Notes under the pieces: model-generated
What the model was told of the DNA's origin: nothing
The model's database searches: none
The model's input: only the letters and a program-made list of their open reading frames with translations
In this document: in pieces, positions 48,939 through 56,962 of the stretch
Position numbering within the stretch: the stretch's first letter is position 1
Layout of the letters: the number at the start of each line of letters is the position of its first letter
NCBI GenBank assembly: GCA_026986575.1
Contig: JALSOH010000004.1
Coordinates: forward strand, 186,001-250,000
Source of the DNA: Thermoproteota archaeon
Lineage (GTDB): Archaea > Korarchaeota > Korarchaeia > Korarchaeales > Korarchaeaceae
Length of the DNA: 64,000 nt
Direction: 5' to 3'
Program-made: the position numbers and the translations under genes

Positions 48939-49574
48939 ATGTCATTCGACGATAGCGAAAGCGAAGTAATGGAAGAAAAATCCACGGAAAAGGAAGATGT
49001 GGAAGAGATTTTAAGAAGGCTTAGGGAGCCCGAGATAACCATCCAGAACGTCGTGTCATCAGCGGACATAAGGCAGAGGCTCGATCTACACGAGATTGCC
49101 AAGAAGATAAAGAAATCAAGGTATGATCCGGAGAAGTTCCCCGGATTAGTGCTCAAGCTCGATGAACCCAAGGCTGCCCTCCTGCTCTTCAGCAGTGGGA
49201 AGTTCGTATGCACTGGCACTAAGTCCGTAGAGGAATCGGCTAGAGCTATAAATGCTGCAATAGAGGTCCTCAAGAAGCATGGGATAGAGGTCAAAAGGAG
49301 ACCCCTCATCAAGGCTGAGAACATAGTTGCATCGGCAAAGCTCTTCATCAAGGTGGACATAGAGAAGCTGGCTTTGGAGCTTCCTAACACTCTCTACGAG
49401 CCAGAACAGTTCCCAGGTCTAATCTTCAGGATGAAGGATCCTGACGTCGTTTTCCTAATATTCGCCTCCGGAAGCTTAGTTTGTACCGGTGCGAAGAAGG
49501 AGTCTGACGTAAAGAGGGCAGTCTACAAACTGAGGAGGATCCTAGCCGAAGGAGGATACCTAGTTTTCGATTGA
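48939..49574 (+). CDS. tbp: TATA-binding protein
   Basis: General transcription factor that bends TATA DNA. The 211-residue protein has an acidic N-terminal extension of about 30 residues (DDSESEVMEEKSTEKEDVEE) and then two imperfect repeats of the saddle, each with the pattern NVVSSADI...YDPEKFPGLVLKLDEP...FSSGKFVCTG and NIVASAKLF...YEPEQFPGLIFRMKDP...FASGSLVCTG. The acidic tail at the N-terminus replaces the carboxyl acidic tail of many archaeal TBPs. ATG at 48939. Confidence 0.97.
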   Translation: MSFDDSESEVMEEKSTEKEDVEEILRRLREPEITIQNVVSSADIRQRLDLHEIAKKIKKSRYDPEKFPGLVLKLDEPKAALLLFSSGKFVCTGTKSVEESARAINAAIEVLKKHGIEVKRRPLIKAENIVASAKLFIKVDIEKLALELPNTLYEPEQFPGLIFRMKDPDVVFLIFASGSLVCTGAKKESDVKRAVYKLRRILAEGGYLVFD

Positions 49575-49600
49575 ATACTGGTTCTCCCGACTCCAGCCCT

Positions 49601-49610
49601 TTTTATTTTA
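49601..49610 (+). promoter_or_regulatory. TATA box of FBP aldolase/phosphatase gene
   Basis: TTTTATTTTA lies about 35 bp before the ATG at 49640, predicting a transcript start near 49631 and a GGGGGGTGGG ribosome-binding site in a short leader. Confidence 0.55.
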
Positions 49611-49639
49611 GTCAGGCGTTAGCTGTGGGGGGTGGGTCC

Positions 49640-50737
49640 ATGGTAAAGACAACAGTCTCGGTTATTAAAGCCGATATAGGGGGCCTGGCTGGGCATCACG
49701 TGGTTCACCCTAAGCTCAAGGAAGTAGCTGCTCAGGAGCTGTCTAGAGCCAAAGACTCTAGGCTTATAGAGGATTTCTACGTGACAGCAGTGGGAGACGA
49801 TCTTCAGCTTATAATGACACACAGGAAGGGAGTAGAGAACCCTGAAATCCACGAACTAGCTTGGAATGTTTTCAAGGAAGGTACTGAGGTGGCGAAGGAG
49901 TTAGGACTCTATGGCGCGGGACAGGACCTCCTGAAGGATGCGTTCTCAGGGAACCTAAAGGGTATGGGGCCTGGAGTGGCTGAAATGGAGTTCGAAGAGA
50001 GACCCTCCGATCCTGTAATTGTGTTCATGGCAGATAAGACCGAACCGGGCGCCTTCAACCTTCCCATGTTCCGGATATTCGCGGATCCCTTCAACACGGC
50101 TGGCTTGGTTATAGACCCTAGGCTCCACGACGGTTTCATATTCGAGATAATGGATGTGATGGAGAGCAAGGTCGTGGAGATGTCCTCTCCGGAGGAGATG
50201 TACGACATTCTCTCCCTAATCGGTACCCCCGGCAGGTATGTGATACGCAGGGTGTTTAGGAAGTCCGATAGAGAGATAGCGGCCGTGGTCAGTACAACTA
50301 GGCTGAACCTGATCGCTGGTAAGTACGTGGGTAAGGACGATCCTGTGGCTATAGTTAGGGCGCAAAGCGGATTTCCGGCGCTAGGAGAGGTGCTAGAACC
50401 TTTCTCGTTCCCCTTCTTGGTGGCTGGCTGGATGAGGGGATCTCATCACGGTCCCCTCATGCCCGTCTCCGAGGCCGACGCGAGGCCCAGTAGATTCGAT
50501 GGTCCTCCCAGAATAGTCGCCTTAGGATTCCAAGTGCAGGACTCTAAGCTAATAGGACCGAGCGATCTCTTCTCTGATGTGGCCTTCGATGAAGCTAGGA
50601 GAATGGCTAACATGATAACTGACTACATGAGGAGGCACGGTCCCTTCATGCCACATAGGCTCGGACCCGAGGAGATGGAGTACACGACCTTGCCCAAGGT
50701 ACTGGAGAAATTAAAGGACAGGTTCAAGCCCGAGTGA
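49640..50737 (+). CDS. fbp: Fructose-1,6-bisphosphate aldolase/phosphatase
   Basis: Bifunctional, heat-stable enzyme that condenses triose phosphates and then dephosphorylates FBP to fructose 6-phosphate, driving gluconeogenesis. The 365-residue protein has the family features KADIGGLAGHHVVHPKL (about 8-24, Mg ligands and His), GDDLQLIMTH (about 51), NLPMFRIFADPFNTAGLVID (about 136), and the catalytic-Lys neighbourhood around IAGKYVGKDDPVA and RAQSGFPALGE. ATG at 49640 is preceded by GGGGGGTGGG; upstream codons from 49571 lie in the promoter. Its neighbour TIM works in the same pathway, on the opposite strand (14-nt convergent overlap). Confidence 0.96.
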   Translation: MVKTTVSVIKADIGGLAGHHVVHPKLKEVAAQELSRAKDSRLIEDFYVTAVGDDLQLIMTHRKGVENPEIHELAWNVFKEGTEVAKELGLYGAGQDLLKDAFSGNLKGMGPGVAEMEFEERPSDPVIVFMADKTEPGAFNLPMFRIFADPFNTAGLVIDPRLHDGFIFEIMDVMESKVVEMSSPEEMYDILSLIGTPGRYVIRRVFRKSDREIAAVVSTTRLNLIAGKYVGKDDPVAIVRAQSGFPALGEVLEPFSFPFLVAGWMRGSHHGPLMPVSEADARPSRFDGPPRIVALGFQVQDSKLIGPSDLFSDVAFDEARRMANMITDYMRRHGPFMPHRLGPEEMEYTTLPKVLEKLKDRFKPE

Positions 50738-51413
50738 TTTCCACGAAAGGCCTCACTAACTCCTCCATTTTTTCGTAGGGATTCGGGCTTTTGGCTACAG
50801 CAGAGGCAACAAGCACTCCATAGCTACCGAGTCTTATCGCAGCTCTTACATCTTCTCCACTGGTGATTCCCGCACCGCAGAGGAGATCAACGTCAGGATT
50901 GACGTCTATCACGGCCTTAAGCGAGTTCTGAACGACTTCCGGCTTAGCCTTGGACACGGGAATGCCCGTTCCGATGAGCTCAGGAGGTTCTATGGCGACC
51001 GCGTCTGGGGATAAGGCCGCAACGGCCGCCGACTCTTGAGGCGTTGGAGCGCAGACTATGGGCGAGAGACCCAATTCCTTCAGCTTTGTAACGGCCACGC
51101 CTATATGATGAAGTTCTATCTGCTTCTCAGAATGGTTCAACAGGGAACCTCTAGCACCAGACTTCTTTACGAGTTCAGGCGGAATTTGACCCGTGTGAGC
51201 CCCCGGGTCTATAGGATCCACATGCTGAGAGTACACTGGAATATCAACGCTTTCCGCCACTACTTTCAAATCCAGTAAATTCGGCGCGACGCCGATGAGA
51301 ACTCCAGTTTCCCTCCATACTCTCTCCGCCTGCCTAGCTATCTCCACAGCCTTCTCTCCTGAAGCCTGTGAGTATGCCTTCAGGTTAACCAGCAGCCTAG
51401 GAACATCTGTCAT
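50724..51413 (-). CDS. tpiA: Triosephosphate isomerase
   Basis: Interconverts glyceraldehyde 3-phosphate and dihydroxyacetone phosphate. The 229-residue archaeal-length enzyme has NLKAYSQASGEKAVEIA (N and K at the start of strand 1), YSQHVDPIDPGAHTGQI (catalytic His near 81), AIEPPELIGTG (catalytic Glu near 143) and LLCGAGITSGEDVRAAIRLGSYGVLVASAV as phosphate loop and last strand. The gene stands alone on the minus strand between two plus-strand units. Confidence 0.96.
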   Translation of the reverse strand: MTDVPRLLVNLKAYSQASGEKAVEIARQAERVWRETGVLIGVAPNLLDLKVVAESVDIPVYSQHVDPIDPGAHTGQIPPELVKKSGARGSLLNHSEKQIELHHIGVAVTKLKELGLSPIVCAPTPQESAAVAALSPDAVAIEPPELIGTGIPVSKAKPEVVQNSLKAVIDVNPDVDLLCGAGITSGEDVRAAIRLGSYGVLVASAVAKSPNPYEKMEELVRPFVEITRA

Positions 51414-51471
51414 AATTTAGTCGCCCTCCCAAATCTTAATCAGCTTTTTGTAGGTGAGAGTCTCGATTGAA

Positions 51472-52335
51472 ATGAAGCTGGATTACAGGTGCCCCGCTTG
51501 TATATTGAAAGTGGCAGCTAGAGAGGCTACATATGTACCGACCGACAAGAGACTTCCCTTTATAAGGGATGTAGTGCGCGTCCTACACTCTATGGTGGAC
51601 GAGGCGCCTACCCCCGCTCACATAGCGGCCGAGAGGGAGAAGCTCCTCAGATCCTATTCTGGATCGGAAGATCCCTATGCGACCAGAAAGTGGGAGCTAA
51701 TCGAACTAGTTCGAAAGGATCTAGTTCCCCTGATAGAGGAAGAGCTAGTCAACCTTCCTGAGGGCTACCACAAGTTTAGATGGCTTGCCCTGAACTCTGC
51801 ATCGGCGAATGGGTACGAAGTCCCACTAATGGGAGGGAAGGACCTAATAGATAGGTTCACCAAGGTGGTAGCTAGGGATCTAGAGATAGACAGCACCGAG
51901 GAGGCGTTCGATATAATAACCAAAGCTGGTCCAGGGGACATAATATCCTTCATCTTCGACAACGCCCACGAAGCTCCAATAGACCTAATCTTAGTCAGGT
52001 ACCTAGAACAGATGGGCAAGACCGTATATCTGTTTGCGAAAAAGTCTCCCGTGGCTGATGATCTGACCGTAGAGGAATTACGATCACTACACAGGTCACC
52101 CTATATCTTCGGCCTAAGCTCCCCGCTTGGAGTCATGCCTGAGAAGGAGACGGAGGTTAACATGAACATCCTCAGATCCTCGAAGCTAATTATAGCCAAG
52201 GGGATGGCCAATTACGAGACCCTCACCGAGGTAGACTTAGGTGTAAAGGTGTTACACTTGCTCACACTAAAATGCGAGGCTGTTGCAGAACATGCTGGTG
52301 GAAAGCTGGGGAGTCCAGTAGCTATAATGAGGTGA
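51472..52335 (+). CDS. DUF89/ARMT1-type damage-control phosphatase
   Basis: A 287-residue protein of the DUF89 family, metal-dependent phosphatases that remove damaged or harmful phosphometabolites. Landmarks: CPACILKV at the start (a Cys pair typical of the archaeal subfamily), IISFIFDNAHEAPIDLILV (metal-binding Asp and Asn near residue 164), VDD-like SPVADDLTVEE, and the late AKGMANYETLTE (about 243). GTG at 51454 is possible; ATG at 51472 gives the normal MKLDYRCPAC start. AMMECR1 follows after 4 nt. Confidence 0.88.
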   Translation: MKLDYRCPACILKVAAREATYVPTDKRLPFIRDVVRVLHSMVDEAPTPAHIAAEREKLLRSYSGSEDPYATRKWELIELVRKDLVPLIEEELVNLPEGYHKFRWLALNSASANGYEVPLMGGKDLIDRFTKVVARDLEIDSTEEAFDIITKAGPGDIISFIFDNAHEAPIDLILVRYLEQMGKTVYLFAKKSPVADDLTVEELRSLHRSPYIFGLSSPLGVMPEKETEVNMNILRSSKLIIAKGMANYETLTEVDLGVKVLHLLTLKCEAVAEHAGGKLGSPVAIMR

Positions 52336-52339
52336 TAGG

Positions 52340-52954
52340 ATGGCGGAGTTCTCTATGGAGGATGGAGAATACCTAGTCAAGCTAGCTAGAAAATCCATAG
52401 AGCACTATATGGAAAGAAGGTCAGTTCTCGAGGTCGATCCTCCCTATTACAAACTGAAGAGCCCTTATGGAGCCTTCGTAACCCTGAACAAATACCCAGA
52501 GGGGGATCTTAGGGGCTGCATAGGTTATCCGGAACCCGTTCTACCCCTTTACAGGGCCGTCATAAGAGCAGCAATAGCGGCGGCTTTCGAGGATCCGAGA
52601 TTCCCTCCTCTAGCTAAGGAGGAGCTCGATAGGGTCACAATAGAGGTCTCAATACTGACCCCTCCTGAGAGGATAGACGACAAAGTGGAGAGCAGACTCG
52701 ACCTATGGAGGCTAGTGACAGTGGGAAAGCACGGGCTGATAGTTCGCCGTGGTATGTATTCCGGCCTCCTGCTTCCACAGGTTGCCGTGGAATACTCTTG
52801 GGACTCCGAAGAATTTCTAAGCCAGACTTGTATCAAAGCCGGAATGTGGGTGGACTGCTGGCTCAAGGAAGGAACTGAAGTATATAGATTCACTGCAGAG
52901 ATCTTTGAGGAAGAGGAACCTAAGGGACGGATCGTCAGGAAGGAGATAGGATAA
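52340..52954 (+). CDS. AMMECR1-domain protein
   Basis: A 204-residue AMMECR1 protein; the family is nearly universal in archaea and eukaryotes and its reaction is unknown. The six-residue hallmark LRGCIG (about 55-60) and the patches AFEDPRFPPL (about 82), VEVSILTPPE-like TIEVSILTPPERID and GLLLPQVAVEYSWDSEEFL (about 135) are clear. Coupled to DUF89 upstream and followed by a glycosyltransferase after 11 nt. Confidence 0.95.
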   Translation: MAEFSMEDGEYLVKLARKSIEHYMERRSVLEVDPPYYKLKSPYGAFVTLNKYPEGDLRGCIGYPEPVLPLYRAVIRAAIAAAFEDPRFPPLAKEELDRVTIEVSILTPPERIDDKVESRLDLWRLVTVGKHGLIVRRGMYSGLLLPQVAVEYSWDSEEFLSQTCIKAGMWVDCWLKEGTEVYRFTAEIFEEEEPKGRIVRKEIG

Positions 52955-52965
52955 GGTTTGATCGC

Positions 52966-54147
52966 ATGCCGAGGGCCTACTTCTCACCTTTAGGCATAGG
53001 GTACGGACACGCGTCTAGGTCCTTGAACCTAGCTATGAGGCTGAAGAAAGAGGGATTCTCCATCTTCTTCTCAGCCTACGGAGACGCCATCTCTTATCTG
53101 ATGGGGGCGGAGGGAGTGGAGGTTGTGGATTGTGGTGACGAGATGGTATGGAAGCAGAAGCCGGATGGAAGCCCTGACCTCTGGGGGACGCTCAAGAGCT
53201 TATCTGAACTAAGGAGGTTCCTCCACCACATAAAGAAGGAGAAGGAGAACATAGAAGTGGCATCTCCAGATGTCGTAGTATCCGACTCCAGAATATCGAC
53301 ATTGATCGCAGCTCAGTACCTAGGAGTGCCCAGCGTCGTGGTGCTAAATCAACCTAAGTTACTTCTCTCGCCCCTCATGAGGAGGAACGCGCCTCCAGAT
53401 GATCTGAGTGATAGCGAGGGTTACAGCGTACTATCCACAGTGGTGGAGAAGCTACTTAACACAGCGATAACTAGGTTCTGGGGGCTCTCCCAAGCGTCAA
53501 TAATAGCAGATTTTCCTCCACCCTTCAGCATATCCAAGTACCACACCTCGGATCTCCCGAAACCCCTCATGGACAGGATAGTCTTCTCAGGCCCCCTGAT
53601 AGAGCCCAACTGCAGGCCGGACAGGGAAGAGGATGTGATCCTGATAATGATATCCGGACCAGGCGCCGAGAGAAAGTCCCTAGCGGGTGTTATACTGAAA
53701 CTCCTGAATAACATACCAGAGGACTTCAAGGATTACGAATTCATAGTATCCTTGGGTGAACCGTCCAATCCCGGAGATGAGGAGGTTCGGGACAACGTGA
53801 GGATATACAACTGGTTGCCTGATAAGTGGAGCGTCTTGGAGAGGGCTAGGCTGGTGGTTTCCAGAGCTGGGCATACGACTATCGCAGAGGCTCTCATGTG
53901 CGGGAAGCCTCTCCTGTTGATACCCGTTCCGGGACAGACGGAAAAAATGGAGAACGCTCGCTCCATAGAGGAGATGGGTCTGGGCAGGATGGTCAGGCAG
54001 TCTGAGGTGGAGGCTAGGTTCTTTGAGATGTTGAGATTCCTGCTTAAGCAAGAGTATGAGAAGAGGGTTAAGATATTCAGGGAGAGATTTAAAGACTGGA
54101 ATTTCCTAGATAGGGCAGCTGGGATAATAGAGTCAGTTCTCTATTGA
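52966..54147 (+). CDS. Glycosyltransferase (GT-B, MurG/GT28-like)
   Basis: A 393-residue GT-B-fold protein. The N-terminal GIGYGHASRSLNLAMRLKKEG has the GxGHxxR pattern of MurG/MGDG-type enzymes; the carboxyl donor domain shows YNWLPDKWSVLERARLVVSRAGHTTIAEALMCGKPLLLIP, with the SRAG(H)TTxxE nucleotide-sugar motif near residue 303. No TM helix, so it is likely peripheral on the inner membrane face, acting on a lipid or protein acceptor that I cannot name. Its end overlaps the convergent coiled-coil gene by 7 nt. Confidence 0.87.
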   Translation: MPRAYFSPLGIGYGHASRSLNLAMRLKKEGFSIFFSAYGDAISYLMGAEGVEVVDCGDEMVWKQKPDGSPDLWGTLKSLSELRRFLHHIKKEKENIEVASPDVVVSDSRISTLIAAQYLGVPSVVVLNQPKLLLSPLMRRNAPPDDLSDSEGYSVLSTVVEKLLNTAITRFWGLSQASIIADFPPPFSISKYHTSDLPKPLMDRIVFSGPLIEPNCRPDREEDVILIMISGPGAERKSLAGVILKLLNNIPEDFKDYEFIVSLGEPSNPGDEEVRDNVRIYNWLPDKWSVLERARLVVSRAGHTTIAEALMCGKPLLLIPVPGQTEKMENARSIEEMGLGRMVRQSEVEARFFEMLRFLLKQEYEKRVKIFRERFKDWNFLDRAAGIIESVLY

Positions 54148-54632
54148 ACTAAAGATTTGGTTACTGCCCATCTCAGTGCTCTGAAGATCCTCTCCAAATT
54201 CTGCGGTTCTTCGACTTGGATCCTTATTGCTCTGAGTCTGCCGTCCGGATACTCATCCACTTCGCATCTCCCCCCGTACTCCTCAACTTTTCTCACGAGG
54301 AACGAGCTTATAGGCCTCTCTCTGGCATCTATCACCACGTTTTCGGTCGGTACGAACACAATACTGCCCGTTCTCTTGTTAACTCTGGCGATACCGATCA
54401 AAGTACCGGCATCCGAGGTGAGCCTCCTCTCCTCCACATCCTTAGGCTGCTGAATCTCAGGTTCCGGCTTAAGTTGATCCGCAGTCACCAAGGTCTGCTC
54501 CAGCAAGACCTGATCAAGGGCCTCGACCATCTCCCTCAACTGGAGGAGTTCACTCTCCAACTTTTCGATCCTCTTCTTCAAGAACTCCCTGAGCTTGAGT
54601 AAATTCTTTATCCTCTCACTCCTTTCGGACAA
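54141..54632 (-). CDS. Unknown protein with N-terminal coiled coil
   Basis: Not recognised. 163 residues: about 1-50 form a coiled coil (heptads in LREFLKKRIEKLESELLQLREM), 50-75 a Pro/Glu-rich linker, and 75-163 a small mixed alpha/beta domain (GIARVNKRTGSIVFVPTENV, SSFLVRKVEEYGGRCEVDEYPDG, LERIFRALRWAV). The domain architecture suggests a dimeric adaptor. The start (TTG at 54632) lies within the LysRS gene end, so it is translated from the same message. Confidence 0.7.
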   Translation of the reverse strand: MSERSERIKNLLKLREFLKKRIEKLESELLQLREMVEALDQVLLEQTLVTADQLKPEPEIQQPKDVEERRLTSDAGTLIGIARVNKRTGSIVFVPTENVVIDARERPISSFLVRKVEEYGGRCEVDEYPDGRLRAIRIQVEEPQNLERIFRALRWAVTKSLVQ

Positions 54633-56238
54633 CCCTACCTTCCTCCAAGGATTTCCTGTACAGGTCCTTAAATCTGTTCACGCCGACCCTCGAGATGAGG
54701 GGGCCTAATTTGGGGCCCTGTGGCTGACCCAATAGTATCATGTATAGGGCTCTGAAGAACTCCCTTACTGGTACACCCTTGCCCCTAGCGGTCTCGAACG
54801 CCAGGTTCTGTATGTCTTCGTCGCTCATATCCTCAGAAAGACTGTCTATAAAGGAGTTCACTGCTTCAAGAACTTTACCGTTTATCTCCACAGTTCCGAG
54901 CTCTCTACTGCCGAAGTTCTCCACGTAATTCTTGGCGTAATACACGTATCTCCTGAAGATGTCGTCGCTCAGCAGGGAATCGGGATCCACGCCGTAGTAC
55001 TTTGAGATGAGGTCAGCAGCCACCCTCAGCAACTCTTCGAAGCCTATATCTCTCGGAAGCATCGATACGACATTGAGGACCGCGGAGTACCTGTAAGGCC
55101 AAGGCTCAGGGACGCCCTCCATCAAATAGGTGAACTCCATGAGCCTCTTCAGAGTGATGCGATCTCTTTCACTCCTTATCCTCTCCAAGTTGTGATACTT
55201 CCTAACGTTGTTTTCCAGCTCGTTTATGTAGAGAGGAGAGCTCTGCAGAGATATGCTCCTAGTCCCGTGGTATCTCTTGAACATGAGCATCCTCAAGGCC
55301 TCAGGTGGGGAGAATTCCATCCACATCTGGGGTGTTATGACGTTACCGGCGCTCTTACTTATCTTCCTCTTAGTGGAATCTAGGAACATCTCATACATTA
55401 CCGTGAGTGGTGGCTCGTACCCCAAGACTTCCCTAGCTATCCTCTCGTTCACCCTGAACGAGTCGGTTATGTCCTTCCCGTGAGGTTCGAACACTATCCC
55501 TAACGCAGCCCACCTGGCTGCGAACTCTCCCTTCCAAGAGAGCTTACCATCTCCCCTCAGATATGAGGCCTCACCGACATACCCGCATCCCTTTATCCCC
55601 TTGAACTCCTGATCACAGGCGTAGATGACCTTGCCCTCCTCGGGAATAACCTTCAGCACCCTAGTTGTATATATCCTACCGCATCTCTCGCATCTAGGCC
55701 AGTAATGAATCCATCCCTCCGGTTTACTCGATCCTACCTCCTCTCTGATTATTCTGTCGACCTTACTGTTATTCTTCAATAGTTTAGAGACCTGCTCGTC
55801 CAACAAACCGGATTTATAGGCCTCGGTCCCGGAGATGAACGTGAACTCTATGCCCAACTTCTCCAAGGCGTCTATCAACATGGAGCTCATGTGTTCCCCG
55901 TAGCTGGAATGGCATCCCCAAGGATCGGGGATCTCACTCACCGGCATTCCCAAGTACTTGGAGTATTCCTCGGGCACTCCTGCAGGTACCTTTCTCAGCC
56001 CGTCTCTATCATCGCTGTACGCTATCAACTCGCTCTTGTATCCCAGCTCCTCCAGAGCCAGCTTGACCCCATAGGCCCTGAGCGAATCTCCTACAGAACC
56101 TATGTGAGGAAAGCCGCTTGCCCCTATCCCTGATTCCACTCTCAAAACATCTATCTTCCTTCCGAGCCTCTCTTCCCTCTCTATTATATCCCTAGCTATT
56201 TTATCCAGCCAGAAGTGAGGCCTCCTCTCTGAACCCAT
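54616..56238 (-). CDS. lysK: Lysyl-tRNA synthetase, class I
   Basis: Charges tRNA-Lys with a class I fold, the form found in many archaea and a few bacteria. The 540-residue protein has FPHIGSVGD (HIGH, about 44-47), a zinc region CERCGRIYTT...YACDQEFKGIKGCG (about 183-220), KISKSAGN (KMSKS, about 298) and a helical anticodon-binding carboxyl domain. ATG at 56238 gives MGSERRPHFWLDKIARDIIE, the normal start; codons back to TTG 56283 look non-coding and include a T/A-rich promoter-like stretch. Confidence 0.95.
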   Translation of the reverse strand: MGSERRPHFWLDKIARDIIEREERLGRKIDVLRVESGIGASGFPHIGSVGDSLRAYGVKLALEELGYKSELIAYSDDRDGLRKVPAGVPEEYSKYLGMPVSEIPDPWGCHSSYGEHMSSMLIDALEKLGIEFTFISGTEAYKSGLLDEQVSKLLKNNSKVDRIIREEVGSSKPEGWIHYWPRCERCGRIYTTRVLKVIPEEGKVIYACDQEFKGIKGCGYVGEASYLRGDGKLSWKGEFAARWAALGIVFEPHGKDITDSFRVNERIAREVLGYEPPLTVMYEMFLDSTKRKISKSAGNVITPQMWMEFSPPEALRMLMFKRYHGTRSISLQSSPLYINELENNVRKYHNLERIRSERDRITLKRLMEFTYLMEGVPEPWPYRYSAVLNVVSMLPRDIGFEELLRVAADLISKYYGVDPDSLLSDDIFRRYVYYAKNYVENFGSRELGTVEINGKVLEAVNSFIDSLSEDMSDEDIQNLAFETARGKGVPVREFFRALYMILLGQPQGPKLGPLISRVGVNRFKDLYRKSLEEGRVVRKE

Positions 56239-56312
56239 GTAGATCGGTCCTACCGGTCGGGGAGCAATAAGAAATTTACCCAAAAATTAGAGGGGGTTTT
56301 CTCCCCCCGGGC

Positions 56313-56594
56313 TCACACCTGGGTGAGCTCGATCTCTATTACGCTTATGTCCCTCCTGCTACCGTTTTCGTCGATGATCTCCTCAGTGCCAGTTCTGAGG
56401 TCAGTTATCTTGATCTTGCCAGGGAAGTACTTGAGCCTAGTTATCTCAGCCACATCGACAGCCCTAGATATGGACCTACCCCTGGCCTTTAACACGATCT
56501 TCTTCACACCCCTGTTTATCTGGAGAGTGGTAGCCATAACGTAGTTGATAGCAGGCTTCTTACCAACATAGACGATTCCTTCTTCAGCCACCAT
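56313..56594 (-). CDS. albA: Alba chromatin protein
   Basis: Dimeric DNA/RNA-binding protein that coats archaeal chromosomes. The 93-residue protein has the core GIVYVGKKPAINYVMATTLQ (conserved KKP with the DNA-binding, acetylatable Lys near residue 12-13), GRSISRAVDVAEI (about 40) and a strand-turn hairpin arm ITDLRTGTEEI. ATG at 56594 is preceded by GAGAGGTG; GTG at 56603 is part of that site. The leader is closely similar to that of the thermosome gene. Confidence 0.95.
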   Translation of the reverse strand: MVAEEGIVYVGKKPAINYVMATTLQINRGVKKIVLKARGRSISRAVDVAEITRLKYFPGKIKITDLRTGTEEIIDENGSRRDISVIEIELTQV

Positions 56595-56689
56595 GCGTAT
56601 CACCTCTCTATCCTCTGTAGGCCCGCCTCTTTCACTGGGGAGCCTGGAGGGCGAGCTGTGTCTGACTCACCACTCAGCAATTAAAAAAG

Positions 56690-56962
56690 TTACTCTCGCT
56701 TCAGAAGCTTCCTAACATCTAGGAGGGAGATCTTCTCCCCTTCCCTCCTCTCCAAGATGAGGGGCAACTTTCCCTTCTCCAGCTCCAATTTAGCTAGCTC
56801 GACGGGATCGGTCAAACCTTCGGGTATCTCGTTCTCATCTAAAAAGAGGGGAGAGCCAGCTGCGATCTGCTGGGCCCTAATGGATATTATCCTTATGCGT
56901 TCGAACTTGGTAAGCCTCTTGGGACCCAGCAGATCGCTATTAGCTGTCACCTCACTCCTCAC
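56690..56962 (-). CDS. rpoK: RNA polymerase subunit K (RpoK/Rpb6)
   Basis: Small RNA polymerase subunit, omega/Rpb6 homologue, clamping the largest subunit. The 90-residue protein has the invariant LTKFERIRIISIRAQQIAAGSPLFL (key residues T-x-x-E/F-x-x-R-I-I-x-x-R-A-x-Q-I) near residues 17-41, followed by LAKLELEKGKLPLILER. Its 5' end overlaps the thermosome stop by 11 nt, so it is expressed from the thermosome transcript unless there is an internal promoter. Confidence 0.95.
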   Translation of the reverse strand: MRSEVTANSDLLGPKRLTKFERIRIISIRAQQIAAGSPLFLDENEIPEGLTDPVELAKLELEKGKLPLILERREGEKISLLDVRKLLKRE

